Positions 8,637 through 19,126 of a stretch of 64,000 bases of DNA are shown in pieces (positions within the stretch are counted from its first letter, which is position 1; each line of letters begins with the position of its first letter). Source of the stretch: Actinocatenispora sp963815125. GTDB lineage: Bacteria; Actinomycetota; Actinomycetes; Mycobacteriales; Micromonosporaceae. Location of the stretch: assembly GCA_963815125.1 (NCBI GenBank), contig CAWFFM010000002.1, forward strand, positions 496,001-560,000, written 5' to 3'. The notes beneath the pieces are model-generated. The model ran no database searches, had not been told where the DNA came from, and worked only from the letters and a program-made list of their open reading frames with translations. The translations under genes were made by a program, and so were the position numbers.

Positions 8637-9236
8637 ATGTCACGCCAGGTGTATGACTTCGAACCGCCGGAGCGGTTCGTGGCCGGTACGGTGGGTGAGC
8701 CCGGCGACCGTACCTTCTTCCTCCAGGCCCGCGGTGGTGGTCGCGTGGTCAGCGTCGCACTGGAGAAGGTGCAGGTCACGCTGCTCGCCGACAAGCTCGA
8801 GGAGCTGCTGGCCGAGGCTGTCCGTCGGTTCGGCGCCGACATACCGGCCGGCCCCGAACCACTGCCCACCGACAACGAGCCGTTGGAGACCCCGCTGGAT
8901 GAGGAGTTCCGGGTCGGCACGCTCGGTCTGGCCTGGGACTCCGAGGACAACACGGTGCTGATCGAGGCGGTGGCCGCCGGTGAGGCGACCCCCGAACTGC
9001 CCGGTGCCGAGGAGCCCGACGAGGAGGCGGACGCGGCCGCCGAGCTGGACGATCCCGACCTGGATCTGCTGCGGGTCAGGTTGGGGCCACGGGAGACCCG
9101 CGCGTTCATCGAACGTGCCAGGCGGGTGGTGTCGGCAGGCCGGCCACCATGCCCGCTGTGCGGTCTGCCGCTGGACCCGGAGGGGCACCTGTGTCCCCGG
9201 CAGAACGGCTATCACCGGATGCTGCCGGATTCGTGA
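8637..9236 (+). CDS. DUF3090 family protein
   Basis: 199 aa. The N-terminal 75 residues (SRQVYDFEPPERFVAGTVGE, FFLQARGGGRVVSVALEK) are the DUF3090 signature. An acidic Ala/Glu/Asp linker lies near residues 120-145. The C-terminus carries CPLCGLPLDPEGHLC, a four-ligand Cys/His zinc-ribbon-like motif at about residues 172-186. The gene is the middle member of the phosphomutase / DUF3090 / SCO1664 set. Biochemical function unknown. Confidence 0.92.
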   Translation: MSRQVYDFEPPERFVAGTVGEPGDRTFFLQARGGGRVVSVALEKVQVTLLADKLEELLAEAVRRFGADIPAGPEPLPTDNEPLETPLDEEFRVGTLGLAWDSEDNTVLIEAVAAGEATPELPGAEEPDEEADAAAELDDPDLDLLRVRLGPRETRAFIERARRVVSAGRPPCPLCGLPLDPEGHLCPRQNGYHRMLPDS

Positions 9237-9293
9237 GCGGCCGCGTGCACAGACAGGCGGCGCCGGCCGTACCGACCCGTCGGGGAGACCCGG

Positions 9294-10121
9294 GTGAGTG
9301 ACCAGTCCGCCGATCTGGTCGCTGCGGCGCAGCTGTCGACGACGGATGCCCTGCAGTTGTTGCGGCACGGCGTCATCGAACCGGAGGGCCTGCTCGCTGA
9401 GGCGTCGAACACGACCCTGCGGGCGTTCATCGCGTGGGACGGTCGGCGTGCCCGGTGCGTCTACAAGCCGGTACGCGGCGAGCGTCCGTTGTGGGATTTC
9501 CCGGACGGCACCCTGGCCGGGCGGGAGATCTCCGCGTACCTGCTGTCCGCCGCGACCGGCTGGGACATCGTGCCGCCCACGGTGCTGCGGGACGGCCCGG
9601 CCGGTACCGGCATCTGCCAGTTGTGGATCGACGGTGACCGGACCGACGAACTGGTCGGGTTCGTTCCCGCGGACGACATCGCCGCGGACTGGTGTCCGAT
9701 CGCCGCGGCACAGGGTCCACAGGGCGAGCGGTTCGTGCTGGCCCACGCGCCCGACGAACGGTTGGCCCGGATGGCCGTGTTCGACGCGGTGATCAACAAC
9801 GCGGACCGCAAGGGCGCCCACGTGCTGTGCGGCACCGACGGGCGGGTGTTCGGGGTCGACCACGGCGTGTCGTTCCACGTCGAGGAGAAGCTGCGTACGG
9901 TGCTGTGGGGGTGGGCCGGTCATCAGCTTCCGGACGACACCCTGGGCACCTTGCGTGCGCTGCGCGCCGAACTGGACGGCGCACTGGGCGAGCAGCTCGA
10001 CGAGCACCTGACCCAGCGCGAGATACGCGCCACCGTGGCTCGCACCGAGCGGTTGCTGGAGACCGGCCGTTACCCGATGCCGGGGGAGGACTGGCCGGCT
10101 CTGCCCTGGCCGCCGATCTGA
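9294..10121 (+). CDS. SCO1664 family protein, kinase-like
   Basis: 275-aa member of the SCO1664 family, distantly related to phosphatidylinositol 3/4-kinases. Visible kinase-like elements are an Ala-x-x-x-Lys-type region (ARCVYKPVRGE), a catalytic-loop-like segment INNADRKGAH and a DFG-like VFGVDHGVSFH. GTG 9294 has GGGGAG about 7 nt upstream. It follows DUF3090 by 57 bp. Enzymatic activity and substrate are not established for the family, to my knowledge. The gene to its right is convergent. Confidence 0.9.
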   Translation: MSDQSADLVAAAQLSTTDALQLLRHGVIEPEGLLAEASNTTLRAFIAWDGRRARCVYKPVRGERPLWDFPDGTLAGREISAYLLSAATGWDIVPPTVLRDGPAGTGICQLWIDGDRTDELVGFVPADDIAADWCPIAAAQGPQGERFVLAHAPDERLARMAVFDAVINNADRKGAHVLCGTDGRVFGVDHGVSFHVEEKLRTVLWGWAGHQLPDDTLGTLRALRAELDGALGEQLDEHLTQREIRATVARTERLLETGRYPMPGEDWPALPWPPI

Positions 10122-10170
10122 TGCCCCGCCGGTCGCGACCGGGGTGAGCTGGGGTTCCGCGGCAGGAGCG

Positions 10171-11166
10171 TCAGTCCGGCAGCTCGAGCCAACCGGTACG
10201 CACCTGCCAGTGCCGGCCGGCCCGCAGGTGTGAGACCACGGCACGCTGCAGCGTGGTCTGCTGCGGCAGGTCGGCCAGCTGTGGGCGGATCCGTCGGAAG
10301 ACGAACTCCAGGATGTCGGCGTCACCCTGCCGCTTGTCCGGTGCCAGCTGGAAACGTCGCTGGAACTGCAGGATGTTGGAGGTGGCCGGCAGGTATCCGG
10401 CGAGCTGGTCGTCGAGCAGCCAGGAGGTACAGCTGGCGTACCGGTACCGGACGGAGAAGTGCCGGAGGAAGAACGCCGACGCCCGACGCAACGACTCCTC
10501 GCACGCGTCCGGGGTCATCGGTCCGCTCTCCGGGATGTGTACCCCGAGACAGGGCGTACCCGGTGGCAGCGTGCTGCTGTCGGCAGGGGCGTGTCCGAGG
10601 TTGAACTGCAGGCGCCCCAACGAATACAGCAGGCCCCGGAAATGCAGGGTGAACCAGTCCTGCTTGTCCAGGCCGCCGGTGCCGTGCGTACGGCGGTGCA
10701 GCGTGGCCTTGGAGCCGAGGTCGGCGAGTGTCTGCCAGGACACCGATTCCTCGATACCCCGGCCTTTGTGGTGTCTGAGCAGGTCAGGCACGGTGGCGAG
10801 GAACACCCACAGATAGAAGTACCGTCCGTGTGGGCCGAGCCGGGCCGGCAGGTCGGGCCAGCGGGCCATCGGCGCCGTACTGCCGAGCCGCTCGATAAGC
10901 AGCAGGCGGCAGTGGTGCAGCAGCCACCACAGCTCAGGGTGCCGGCCGGGATCGGGGACCGCGTCGAGGGCTTCGCCGATGTCGGCTCCGGACACCCCCA
11001 TCCGGGTCAGCATCGCGGTGGCTCCGGTCGGGTCCGGTAACCGGGTCGGTGCGGCCGGGATGGTGGCGGCCAGTTCGGTGAGCCAGGGCGAGAAGTCACC
11101 GTCGTCGGCCAGCCAGCGTCGGAGGTCGTCGCTGGCGAGATCCACGAAGGGCGGATCGGTGGTCAT
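10171..11166 (-). CDS. Acyltransferase domain protein (NAT_N / GNAT-like)
   Basis: 331 aa. It resembles the actinobacterial N-acyltransferases with an N-terminal helical domain and a GNAT-like C-terminal domain: the middle has LHFRGLLYSLGRLQFNLG and the end has LQRAVVSHLRAGRHWQVRTG. The start is ATG 11166, preceded by GAGGAGG with 6-nt spacing; a longer reading from 11310 is rejected because it lacks a binding site. The gene is inverted between SCO1664 and mshC, splitting a set that is usually contiguous. Acyl donor and acceptor unknown. Confidence 0.82.
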   Translation of the reverse strand: MTTDPPFVDLASDDLRRWLADDGDFSPWLTELAATIPAAPTRLPDPTGATAMLTRMGVSGADIGEALDAVPDPGRHPELWWLLHHCRLLLIERLGSTAPMARWPDLPARLGPHGRYFYLWVFLATVPDLLRHHKGRGIEESVSWQTLADLGSKATLHRRTHGTGGLDKQDWFTLHFRGLLYSLGRLQFNLGHAPADSSTLPPGTPCLGVHIPESGPMTPDACEESLRRASAFFLRHFSVRYRYASCTSWLLDDQLAGYLPATSNILQFQRRFQLAPDKRQGDADILEFVFRRIRPQLADLPQQTTLQRAVVSHLRAGRHWQVRTGWLELPD

Positions 11167-11401
11167 CCGGGCCTCCTCACGACCGCTCGTCCACTGTGAT
11201 CTCTGGCACCTTGACGGCTCCCGGGCCGCCGCTGTGCCGTCGCCGATTGTGGCGCACCATGATCGAGCCGGCATTACGATGTGCGCGTACTCACTGCGCA
11301 CCAGCGGCAATGCCAGCGGCCCGCTCCGGACCGGTGGCTGTCGGTCGCGCAGCGCACGCAGCGCCCGAGGTCTGCTCCGTCGGATCTCATCGGGGCGTCG
11401 T

Positions 11402-11407
11402 TACGCT
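11402..11407 (+). promoter_or_regulatory. -10 element for mshC
   Basis: TACGCT ends 6 nt before ATG 11414; leaderless arrangement. The remaining 11167-11401 is the divergent promoter region with the acyltransferase gene; I see no other defined element. Confidence 0.5.
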
Positions 11408-11413
11408 GGCGGT

Positions 11414-12637
11414 ATGGATACCTGGTCGGCGCCTGAACCCTCCCGTCTGCCCGGCGCCTCGGTGCCGCTGGCCCTTTTCGACACCGCCAGCCGGACCGTC
11501 CGGCCATCTGCGCCGGAGGGCGAGGCGAAGCTGTACGTCTGCGGCATCACGCCCTACGACGCGACCCATCTCGGCCACGCCGCGACGATGATCACCTTCG
11601 ATCTGATCAACCGTCTCTGGCGGGATGCGGGACTGACGGTGCATTACGCGCAGAACGTCACCGATGTGGATGATCCGCTGCTGGAGCGGGCCGAACGTGA
11701 CGGCATCGACTGGACCGAACTGGCGGAGCGCGAGACGGAACTGTTCCGTACCGACATGGCTGCGCTGAGCGTTCTGGCCCCGGACCACTACGTGGGCGCG
11801 GTGGAGTCCATTCCGCAGATCGCCGCGCTGATCGAGCAGTTGTTCAGCACCGACGCCGCCTACCGGCTGGCTGACGGCACGGATGACGTGTATTTCGATG
11901 TGGGTGCGGCCAAACGGTTCGGCTACGAGTCGAACTTCGGTCGGCTGACCATGCTGGAGCTCTCCGCGGAACGCGGCGGTGACCCGGAGCGTCCCGGCAA
12001 GCGCGACAAGCTCGACCCGCTGCTCTGGCGCTCCGCCCGGCCGGGCGAGCCGAGCTGGCCGTCCAGCCTGGGTGCCGGGCGGCCCGGCTGGCACATCGAG
12101 TGTGCGGCGATCGCACTCGGCCGTCTCGGTAACCACATCGACGTGCAGGGTGGCGGCAATGATCTGATCTTCCCGCACCACGAGATGTCCGCGGCGCATG
12201 CCGAGACACTGACCGGTGAGTGGCCGTTCGCCGAGCACTATGTGCATACCGGGATGATCGGTTGGCAGGGCGAGAAGATGTCCAAGTCCAAGGGCAACCT
12301 TGTGCTGGTGTCCGCCCTGCGGCAGCGGGGCGAGGACCCGGCGGCGACGCGGCTCAGCCTGTTGGCCGGTCACTACCGGGCGGACCGGGAATGGACCGAG
12401 GATCTGCTGAGCGAATCGAAGGAGCGGCTGGCCCGCTGGCGGGCCGCCGCCCGGCGTCCTGCCGGTCCCGATGGCTCGACCCTGCTCCGGCAATTGCGGG
12501 CACATCTCGCCGACGACCTGGACACGCCGGGCGCGCTGGCGGCGCTGGACGCCTGGAGCGTGACCGACGGCTCCGATCCCGACGCTCCGGCGCTGATGGC
12601 CGAGGCGACCGACGCCCTGCTGGGAGTCCGGCTCTGA
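11414..12637 (+). CDS. mshC: Cysteine:GlcN-Ins ligase MshC (mycothiol biosynthesis)
   Basis: Joins L-cysteine to 1-O-(glucosaminyl)-myo-inositol with ATP in the third step of mycothiol synthesis. The 407-aa protein is a class I tRNA-synthetase paralogue of CysRS: HIGH-like THLGHA, KMSKS as EKMSKSKG, and zinc/cysteine-binding residues in YVCGITPYD, GWHIECAAI and the IFPHHEMSAA segment. It lacks the CysRS anticodon-binding extension, and the upstream SCO1664 set is the usual mshC neighbourhood. Starting at ATG 11414 matches the -10 spacing. Confidence 0.97.
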   Translation: MDTWSAPEPSRLPGASVPLALFDTASRTVRPSAPEGEAKLYVCGITPYDATHLGHAATMITFDLINRLWRDAGLTVHYAQNVTDVDDPLLERAERDGIDWTELAERETELFRTDMAALSVLAPDHYVGAVESIPQIAALIEQLFSTDAAYRLADGTDDVYFDVGAAKRFGYESNFGRLTMLELSAERGGDPERPGKRDKLDPLLWRSARPGEPSWPSSLGAGRPGWHIECAAIALGRLGNHIDVQGGGNDLIFPHHEMSAAHAETLTGEWPFAEHYVHTGMIGWQGEKMSKSKGNLVLVSALRQRGEDPAATRLSLLAGHYRADREWTEDLLSESKERLARWRAAARRPAGPDGSTLLRQLRAHLADDLDTPGALAALDAWSVTDGSDPDAPALMAEATDALLGVRL

Positions 12638-12642
12638 ACCTG

Positions 12643-12677
12643 CGGTGCCGGCCTGGTGGTGTACCGGACCGGCACCG
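12643..12677. terminator. Hairpin between convergent mshC and GntR genes
   Basis: Nine-bp perfect arms CGGTGCCGG (12643-12651) and CCGGCACCG (12669-12677) fill the 43-bp gap between two convergent stops; no U-tract. Confidence 0.55.
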
Positions 12678-12680
12678 GCC

Positions 12681-13487
12681 TCAGGCGAGCACGATGTCGA
12701 AGCCGCCGGTGTCGTCCTGCGGGTCGGGCCGGTCGGGATGGGCCGGTACCGGATACTCGTCGACCAGCATGGTGCCCGGGCCCGGCCAGGTGGCCTGGCT
12801 GACCTCGATCGGGTCCCCGTGCGCGTCGCTGGCCACGTGCAGCAGGACCAGCACCGGGGTGTCCGGCCGGATGTGCAACAGTTCCGCTTCCTGGCGACTG
12901 GGCTGGCGGGCGGTGATGTGGTCCTTCGCCCGGCTGTACCGGCGGCCGGTGACCTCCTCGACGGTGAGATACAGCGGTCCGCGTACGGCGTCCAGCGTCT
13001 CCAGCACGCTGCCGGTCACCTGCGCGGGCAGCAGCCAGCTGGCACCCACTTCGGCGGGCTGATCGGCAAGGTAGAGCACATGCCGTCGGACCACCAGCTC
13101 GGTGCCCGGCTCGACGCCGAAGGCATGGGCGACCTCCTCGGGTGCCCGGTCCCGGCCCGCGGAGATCAGGTGCTGGCGGTAGCGCACCGGCATGTCCCGG
13201 TGATAACCGCGTGCCCTGCCGTAGCGGGACCGGGACAGCCGGTGCATCTGGCGTCGGCTGCCGCGTACGAAGGTGCCGGAGCCCGGCTTGGTCAGCACGA
13301 GTCCCTCGACCCGCAGCTGGTCGATGGCGCGCTGCACGGTCTGTCGGGCCACCCCGTAGCTGGTGGCCAGGGACGGGATGGACGGCAACCGCTCGCCGGG
13401 CTGCAGGTGACCGCCCCGGATGGACGAGCGCAGTTGGTCGGCGATCTGGCGGCTGGGTGACTCGGCGATACCCGGATTGATCGTCAC
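12681..13487 (-). CDS. GntR family (HutC/UTRA) transcriptional regulator
   Basis: 268 aa. The N-terminal winged helix-turn-helix (about residues 10-75, GERLPSIPSLATSYGVARQT followed by the recognition helix and the wing GSGTFVRG) is classic GntR. The C-terminal 160 residues form a UTRA effector domain, the HutC subfamily, which usually binds small metabolites. GTG 13487 has GGAGGAGG four bases away. An almost palindromic CTAGGTAGCTAG lies 36-47 bp upstream on its own strand, a candidate autoregulatory operator. Effector unknown. Confidence 0.92.
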   Translation of the reverse strand: MTINPGIAESPSRQIADQLRSSIRGGHLQPGERLPSIPSLATSYGVARQTVQRAIDQLRVEGLVLTKPGSGTFVRGSRRQMHRLSRSRYGRARGYHRDMPVRYRQHLISAGRDRAPEEVAHAFGVEPGTELVVRRHVLYLADQPAEVGASWLLPAQVTGSVLETLDAVRGPLYLTVEEVTGRRYSRAKDHITARQPSRQEAELLHIRPDTPVLVLLHVASDAHGDPIEVSQATWPGPGTMLVDEYPVPAHPDRPDPQDDTGGFDIVLA

Positions 13488-13522
13488 ATGGCCTCCTCCA
13501 GCGAGATCACCGCATCGTAGCC

Positions 13523-13534
13523 CTAGCTACCTAG
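13523..13534. promoter_or_regulatory. Candidate GntR operator
   Basis: CTAGCTACCTAG on the plus strand, a near-palindrome just upstream of the GntR gene. The core AGCTACCTAG recurs at 18214-18223, before the HAD phosphatase. Confidence 0.4.
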
Positions 13535-13601
13535 AATGCATGTGCCGACATGCCGTGCGGTCGCCACGACAGTTCGCCTGCCAGAGTGGGGACGAAGCCC
13601 G

Positions 13602-14465
13602 TCAGCGACCGGACGGCGGCGCGCCGCCACCCCGCCGCCGTAGGTATTTCTCGAACTCCTTGGCGATCTCGTCGCCGGACAGGGCCTCCAGCCCCGGTTC
13701 GCCGTCCCGCTGCTCCAGGGACTGCACGTACTCGGCGATCTCGGAGTCCGACTCGATCAACTCGCGGACCTGTTCCTCCCAGTCCGCCGAATCGACCGCC
13801 AGCTCACCGGTGGGCACCGGCAGATCGAGTACCTCCTCGACCCGGTGCAGCAGGCCCAGCGTGGCCTTCGGGCACGGTGGCTGGCTCGCATAGTGCGGTA
13901 CGTGCGCCCAGAACGACACGGTGTCGAGGTCGGCGTGCGCGGCAGCCTCGTGCAGCACGCCCACCACGCCGGTCGGCCCCTCGTATTTCGTGGGGGCCAG
14001 GGCGAGTCGGGACAGCAGTCCGGGGTCGCTGGTGGTGCCGGTGATCGGCAACGGTCGGCTGTACGGGACGTCGGCGAGCAGTGCGCCCAGCAGGACGACC
14101 TGGTCGACCTCCAGCCGATGGCAGACGTCCAGTATCTCGTCGCAGAAACTCTTCCAGCGCATGTTGGGTTCAATGCCCCGCAGCAGCACCACGTCACGCT
14201 GCGAGCCGGGTACCTCACACAGATAGAACCGGCTGGTGGGCCATTCGATCTCGCCGGGTCCGGCGTCGGACATCGACACATTGGGACGCGTCACCTGGAA
14301 GTCGTAATAGCTCTCCGGATCGAGCTCGTCGATCTTGCGGGCGTTCCATGCCAGACGTAGATGGTCCACCGCGGCGGTGGCCGCGTCGGCGGCGTCGTTC
14401 CAACCCTCGAAGGAGGCCACGAGCACGGGGGAACGCAACATTGGAAGTCCGTCGAACTCGGTCAC
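13602..14465 (-). CDS. PAC2 family protein
   Basis: 287 aa, PAC2 (proteasome assembly chaperone 2-like) fold. The N-terminal LVASFEGWNDAADAAT motif and the central VVLLGALLADVPYSRPLPI are diagnostic. Homologues are widespread in actinobacteria; direct involvement with the bacterial proteasome is not shown. The last 40 residues are charged and end in a basic Gly/Pro tail. GTG 14465 is preceded by TAGGCT 6 nt away (leaderless). The gene is divergent from metH. Confidence 0.92.
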   Translation of the reverse strand: MTEFDGLPMLRSPVLVASFEGWNDAADAATAAVDHLRLAWNARKIDELDPESYYDFQVTRPNVSMSDAGPGEIEWPTSRFYLCEVPGSQRDVVLLRGIEPNMRWKSFCDEILDVCHRLEVDQVVLLGALLADVPYSRPLPITGTTSDPGLLSRLALAPTKYEGPTGVVGVLHEAAAHADLDTVSFWAHVPHYASQPPCPKATLGLLHRVEEVLDLPVPTGELAVDSADWEEQVRELIESDSEIAEYVQSLEQRDGEPGLEALSGDEIAKEFEKYLRRRGGGAPPSGR

Positions 14466-14471
14466 CGGGCA

Positions 14472-14477
14472 AGCCTA
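14472..14477 (-). promoter_or_regulatory. -10 element for PAC2 gene
   Basis: TAGGCT on the minus strand, 6 nt before GTG 14465. Confidence 0.5.
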
Positions 14478-14601
14478 CGTCGCGGACCGGTCGGGCCGGC
14501 CGACCGCCCGTCGGCGTGCCGGAAGACCACACTCCGTCACCGTTCGTCCCGCACTGCGGTGACCAGGGGCACGCTCGGCTGGCGTCCTGCGGGCATCCGG
14601 A

Positions 14602-14607
14602 TAGCCT
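14602..14607 (+). promoter_or_regulatory. -10 element for metH
   Basis: TAGCCT ends 6 nt before GTG 14614; leaderless arrangement, leaving no room for a leader riboswitch. Confidence 0.5.
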
Positions 14608-14613
14608 GAGCGG

Positions 14614-18135
<3,522 letters not shown>

Positions 18136-18142
18136 GCGGCGT

Positions 18143-18183
18143 CGTCCTGCGGTCCACCGGGTACCTCGGCGGGCCGCAGGACG
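18143..18183 (+). terminator. metH terminator
   Basis: Perfect 10-bp stem CGTCCTGCGG / CCGCAGGACG closing a 21-nt loop, 8 bp after the metH stop; no U-tract. Confidence 0.55.
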
Positions 18184-18213
18184 CACCAACGTCGACGATC
18201 CATTTTTCGATTC

Positions 18214-18223
18214 AGCTACCTAG
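18214..18223. promoter_or_regulatory. AGCTACCTAG box before HAD gene
   Basis: Identical to the decamer in front of the GntR gene (13525-13534), here 82 bp before ATG 18305. Possible second target of that regulator. Confidence 0.35.
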
Positions 18224-18304
18224 GAAGCATTGCGCGCGGTGACCCAGCCCACCTCGACGCAACTGCCTTCCGACCTGCACACACCCCGGCGGCAGGATCG
18301 GTAC

Positions 18305-18994
18305 ATGCCCACCGAGAGCACCGCCCACGAGCTTGCCGCCGTCCTGTTCGACATGGACGGGACTTTGGTGGACAGCGAGAAGGTCTGGTCGGTCGCGCTG
18401 CAGGAGCTGGCGACCCGGCTCGGCGGTCGGCTCTCCGACTCCGCCCGGGCCCGGATGGTCGGCACCAACATGTCCGAGTCGATGACGATCCTGCATGTCG
18501 ATGTCGGCCGCACCGACCTGGACCCGGATTCCAGCGTGGCCTGGCTGGAGAGCCGGATGGGGGAGCTGTTCGCCGCCGGCCTGGTGTGGAAGCCCGGCGC
18601 ACAGGAGCTGCTGGCCGCGGTCTCCGCTGCCGGCATCCCGGCTGCGCTGGTCACCGCGACCCGGCGACGGTTGGTGGAGACCGCGCTGGAGACGATCGGC
18701 CGACGTTACTTCGCCGCGGTGGTGTGCGGTGACGACATCACCGAGACCAAGCCGCACCCGGGGCCGTACCGTACCGCCGCGGCCCTGCTCGGCGTCGCAC
18801 CGGCGCACTGCGTGGCGATCGAGGACTCACCGACCGGACTGGCCAGCGCCACCGCGGCGGGCTGCGTGGTGCTCGGTGTACCCAGCGAGGTGGATCTGTC
18901 CGGAACTCCAGGCGTCACCCTGACCGACAGCCTGACCACTGTCACCGTGCCCTACCTGCGTCGTCTGGCCGCCGACGGCGCGGTGGCCTCCTGA
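18305..18994 (+). CDS. HAD family hydrolase, subfamily IA phosphatase
   Basis: 229 aa. HAD motif I is VLFDMDGTLVDSE (nucleophile Asp and acid/base Asp), motif II Thr is in ALVTATRRR, Lys is in ITETKPHPGPY and motif IV is AIEDSPTG. The four-helix cap between motifs I and II fits sugar-phosphate phosphatases/beta-phosphoglucomutase relatives. ATG 18305 has GGCAGGAT 7 nt upstream; a TTG at 18230 would add 25 residues without homology. Substrate unknown. Confidence 0.92.
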   Translation: MPTESTAHELAAVLFDMDGTLVDSEKVWSVALQELATRLGGRLSDSARARMVGTNMSESMTILHVDVGRTDLDPDSSVAWLESRMGELFAAGLVWKPGAQELLAAVSAAGIPAALVTATRRRLVETALETIGRRYFAAVVCGDDITETKPHPGPYRTAAALLGVAPAHCVAIEDSPTGLASATAAGCVVLGVPSEVDLSGTPGVTLTDSLTTVTVPYLRRLAADGAVAS

Positions 18995-19037
18995 TCGGAC
19001 GGCGCAGACCCGCTCCTTCGAGGTTCCCCCGGACAGA

Positions 19038-19121
19038 GGAAGAGGACCGCGGCCCGGTGTCCGGGGGCTGCAGTCCTCTTCCGGCCGAAGAGGTGTGGGC
19101 CCGCTGGCCGGGCCCACACCT
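19038..19121. terminator. Tandem terminator hairpins between convergent genes
   Basis: First hairpin: GGAAGAGGAC (19038-19047) with GTCCTCTTCC (19073-19082) and further inner pairing. Second: a perfect 12-bp stem AGGTGTGGGCCC / GGGCCCACACCT with a 7-nt loop (19091-19121), ending 5 bp before the permease stop. It probably stops transcription from both sides. Confidence 0.8.
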
Positions 19122-19126
19122 GCGCG

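Noticed and set aside
10129..10142. Palindrome CCGGTCGCGACCGG between SCO1664 and acyltransferase genes as a terminator
   Set aside because: Only five base pairs remain once a 4-nt loop is allowed; too weak to claim.
14466..14613. Cobalamin riboswitch upstream of metH
   Set aside because: No B12-box-like block is visible and the promoter sits only 6 nt from the start codon.
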